From positions 1 to 14,680 of the forward strand of contig DATFGT010000115.1 of assembly GCA_035249175.1 (NCBI GenBank): DNA of 14,680 nucleotides. Direction: 5' to 3'. The DNA comes from 66-474 sp035249175. Its GTDB lineage: Bacteria > Pseudomonadota > Gammaproteobacteria > Xanthomonadales > Rhodanobacteraceae. Under the pieces are notes generated by a model that did no database searches, was not told where the DNA came from, and was given only the letters and a program-made list of their open reading frames with translations. Positions 13,108 through 14,680 of this stretch are shown piece by piece. Numbering within the stretch: the first letter of the stretch is position 1; each line of letters opens with the position of its first letter. A program made the translations under genes and the position numbers.

Positions 13108-13398
13108 ATGAACGCCAACGTCGATACCGGTTTTTGCAGCGTACCCGAAATCCTGCTGATGCTCCGCGCTCCCGGCGCGGGCTGGCTGGCCACTCTGCTG
13201 GCTGCGCTGGACGAAGCCAGCCGCGATCCCGATTTCAACGCCTATCACCGCGCGATCCTGGCTCGCTGCCTGGACGAGCAGACGGTGCCCGCTGCGGCCG
13301 CCGAAGCTGCCCGCCAACGCACGGCCCAGTTCGAACAGTCGCTCGCCACGCAACTGCACGCCAACGACCGTCTGGGCGATCGCGCCGCGATGTGCTGA
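13108..13398 (+). CDS. Hypothetical protein, 96 aa
   Basis: I do not recognise this protein. ATG at 13108 has AAGGGG at 13095-13100 (7-nt spacing), a good Shine-Dalgarno. The product is mostly helix-forming and Ala/Arg/Glu-rich, without a signal peptide or membrane segment, so it is probably cytosolic. A short motif region VPEILLMLRAPGAGWLATLL (residues 12-31) is followed by DEASRDPDFNAYHRAILARC and an amphipathic C-terminal helix. Cysteines are at 10, 54 and the last residue, 96; none form a CxxC. A sigma-54-like promoter lies immediately upstream. The downstream gap of 151 nt separates it from the NlpC/P60 lipoprotein on the same strand. Codon use looks like that of the neighbours and the opposite strand offers no better gene, so I consider it real but of unknown function. 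Confidence 0.7.
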   Translation: MNANVDTGFCSVPEILLMLRAPGAGWLATLLAALDEASRDPDFNAYHRAILARCLDEQTVPAAAAEAARQRTAQFEQSLATQLHANDRLGDRAAMC

Positions 13399-13549
13399 AA
13401 AGCCGGGTGGCGTCTGCCGCTCGCTGGACGTCACCGGCGCCATCGGTTAACGTCGGGCCTGCCCCCGAGCGGCCGTCCGCCGATCCGATGCTTTTCCCCG
13501 ATCGCAACCCATCTTTGCGTTCCGCGTTCGCCCTTGCGAGGGCCGCGCG

Positions 13550-14071
13550 TTGAACGCGCCATGGCGTCTTGGTCGCCTGCTCGCGGGGTGCGCGGTCCTG
13601 TTGTTGCTGGGGGCCTGCGCGACCGTTTCGCCCCCCCGGTCTTCGGCGCCGGCGCCACCCGCCACGGTCGCCAACAACGTACTGTTTCGCGCGATCGGAC
13701 TGGTCGGCACGCCGTACCGCTGGGGCGGCAACACGCCCGACTCGGGCTTCGACTGCTCGGGCCTGGTCGATTACGTCTTCAGGACCGAAGCCGGCCTCGC
13801 CCTGCCCCGCACTTCGCGCGAAATCGCCGCGCTGGATGCGCCCACGATTGCGCGCAGCGCGCTGGAACCCGGCGACCTGTTGTTCTTCGGCTACCGCCAT
13901 CGCGTCAATCATGTTGCGATCTACGTCGGCCACGGCCGCTTCGTGAACGCGCCGGACAAGGGCGGCACGGTGCGGCTGGATGAACTGGACGGCTATTACT
14001 GGCGCGACCATTACCTGTTCGCCAAGCGCGTGCTGACGCCCCGCATGCGCGCTGCGCTGGCGGCGGACTAA
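13550..14071 (+). CDS. NlpC/P60-family lipoprotein, putative peptidoglycan endopeptidase
   Basis: This 173-aa protein has a lipoprotein signal peptide with lipobox L20-G-A-C23, so it is probably anchored in the outer membrane facing the periplasm. After a Pro/Ala-rich linker (about 28-40) comes an NlpC/P60 domain, whose members cut peptide stems of peptidoglycan. GTPYRWGGNTPDSGFDCSGL contains the catalytic C69, and NHVAIYVGHGRFV the catalytic H121. The third, polar residue, usually His in a IHAP-like motif, is Asn133 (FVNAP) here. Length is close to NlpC and Spr/MepS (about 150-190). The TTG start at 13550 has GAGGG 7 nt upstream. An ATG at 13561 is in another frame, and no in-frame ATG would keep the signal peptide. 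The substrate bond is unknown. Confidence 0.88.
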   Translation: MNAPWRLGRLLAGCAVLLLLGACATVSPPRSSAPAPPATVANNVLFRAIGLVGTPYRWGGNTPDSGFDCSGLVDYVFRTEAGLALPRTSREIAALDAPTIARSALEPGDLLFFGYRHRVNHVAIYVGHGRFVNAPDKGGTVRLDELDGYYWRDHYLFAKRVLTPRMRAALAAD

Positions 14072-14139
14072 CCCACGGCCGCCGCACGTGCGGGCGCGCC
14101 CGGGCATGCGATGCGGCAAGCGACCAAACGGAACCCACG

Positions 14140-14544
14140 ATGCAGAACTTCACGTTGTTTGTCGGCCGCCTCGGACTGTCGTTGATTTTCATCCTGTCCG
14201 GCATCGGCAAGATCATGGCCTACCACGACACCATGAAGGTGCTGGTGGCGCACGGCCTGCCACCGGGCCTGTTGCCACTGGTGATCTTCGCCGAACTGGG
14301 CGGCGGGCTCGCCGTGCTGTGCGGCCTGCTGACGCGCTGGGCCGCGGTCGGGCTGTTCATCTACACGCTGGTGGCCGCGATGATCTTCCACAACAACTTC
14401 GCCGACCACGAACAGTGGACCAACTTCATGAAGAACCTGGCGATCGCCGGCGGATTCCTGGTGTTGGCGGTACGCGGCGCGGGTGGCTTGTCGATCGATG
14501 CGTGGCGGCGTTACCGGAAGCAGAAACAGAAGATCTTTTTCTGA
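14140..14544 (+). CDS. DoxX-family integral membrane protein
   Basis: The 134-aa protein is a four-helix inner membrane protein of the DoxX family. Hydrophobic segments lie at about 5-24, 42-64, 68-88 and 100-118. The family signature is visible in GRLGLSLIFILSGIGKIMAY near the N-terminus, then FAELGGGLAVLCGLLTRWA and the FHNNFADHEQWTNFMKNLAI region before the last helix. The C-terminus is short and basic (RRYRKQKQK). Family members have been linked to quinone-type redox reactions or stress resistance, but no catalytic role can be deduced for this copy. ATG at 14140 starts the first helix directly; the Shine-Dalgarno (CGGAA, about 8 nt upstream) is weak. It lies 68 nt after the NlpC/P60 gene. 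Confidence 0.88.
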   Translation: MQNFTLFVGRLGLSLIFILSGIGKIMAYHDTMKVLVAHGLPPGLLPLVIFAELGGGLAVLCGLLTRWAAVGLFIYTLVAAMIFHNNFADHEQWTNFMKNLAIAGGFLVLAVRGAGGLSIDAWRRYRKQKQKIFF

Positions 14545-14680
14545 TCGGGACCGCCACCGCGTTCGCGTCGGCCGACAAGCCCGCGCCCGTCCGCAGGCTG
14601 GCAACAACCAGGCCAACAATCCGCGCTCCGATTGGTTACACTCGCGTGCACTGGAAGCCGGCCTGTCGCCGGCGGGGACT
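14545..14680. other. Window end, no supported gene
   Basis: After the DoxX stop I see no gene. TACACT at 14637-14642 could be a -10 element for a gene beginning beyond the window, but no -35 supports it. A GCCGGC/GCCGGC inverted pair lies at about 14657-14673. Confidence 0.3.

Noticed and set aside
14082..14101. Overlapping palindromes CCGCACGTGCGG and GGGCGCGCCC after the NlpC/P60 gene as a terminator
   Set aside because: No loop-plus-T-tract layout is present, and short palindromes are frequent at this GC content.
1..14680. Defence system, prophage, integron or CRISPR array
   Set aside because: No transposase, integrase, Cas, restriction, toxin or phage genes and no regularly spaced repeats are visible; gene content is mostly core metabolism and envelope functions.

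Overview
The window looks like chromosomal DNA of a GC-rich gammaproteobacterium of the Xanthomonadales/Lysobacterales type, for example a Rhodanobacteraceae-like organism. This is inferred from very high GC, the family resemblance of the proteins, the ppi-lpxH and dnaB-alr-radA gene orders, and a REP-type hairpin of a kind common in that group. No species can be named from sequence alone. Most of the window is ordinary core genome: no mobile element, CRISPR array, tRNA or rRNA was found.

Layout. (1) 1-1713, plus strand: the 3' part of thiD (thiamine pyrimidine kinase), then an LpxO-type lipid A dioxygenase. (2) 1719-2281, plus strand: the wreck of an ECF41-type sigma factor/AhpD-like (carboxymuconolactone decarboxylase family) gene pair. 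A deletion has joined the 5' third of the sigma gene to the 3' part of the AhpD-like gene, which carries further frameshifts, while an ECF41-like promoter and ribosome binding site survive. (3) 2309-3855, minus strand: grxC, a structured non-coding stretch ending in a Rho-independent terminator, then an NAD-type isocitrate dehydrogenase. (4) 4010-7304, plus strand: a BepA-like periplasmic metalloprotease, an exported cyclophilin and lpxH. (5) 7327-7406: a REP-like hairpin pair between convergent genes. (6) 7412-12885, minus strand: a FAD-dependent D-amino-acid dehydrogenase-like gene, a 359-nt gene-free gap with a perfect DnaA box, then the tightly packed dnaB-alr-radA cluster. (7) 13108-14544, plus strand: a 96-aa unknown protein behind a good sigma-54-like promoter, a small NlpC/P60 lipoprotein and a DoxX-family membrane protein. 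The last 136 nt hold no gene I can support.

How the genes relate. Several products act at the envelope: LpxH and LpxO on lipid A, BepA on outer-membrane protein assembly, the exported cyclophilin on periplasmic folding, Alr on the D-Ala supply for peptidoglycan, and the NlpC/P60 lipoprotein on peptidoglycan. DnaB and RadA serve replication and recombination. Alr and the dehydrogenase could be linked through D-amino acid turnover.

I do not see a complete new system. The best candidates for a second look are the decayed ECF41 locus, the hairpin/terminator leader upstream of isocitrate dehydrogenase, and the sigma-54-like promoter driving the unknown 96-aa gene.
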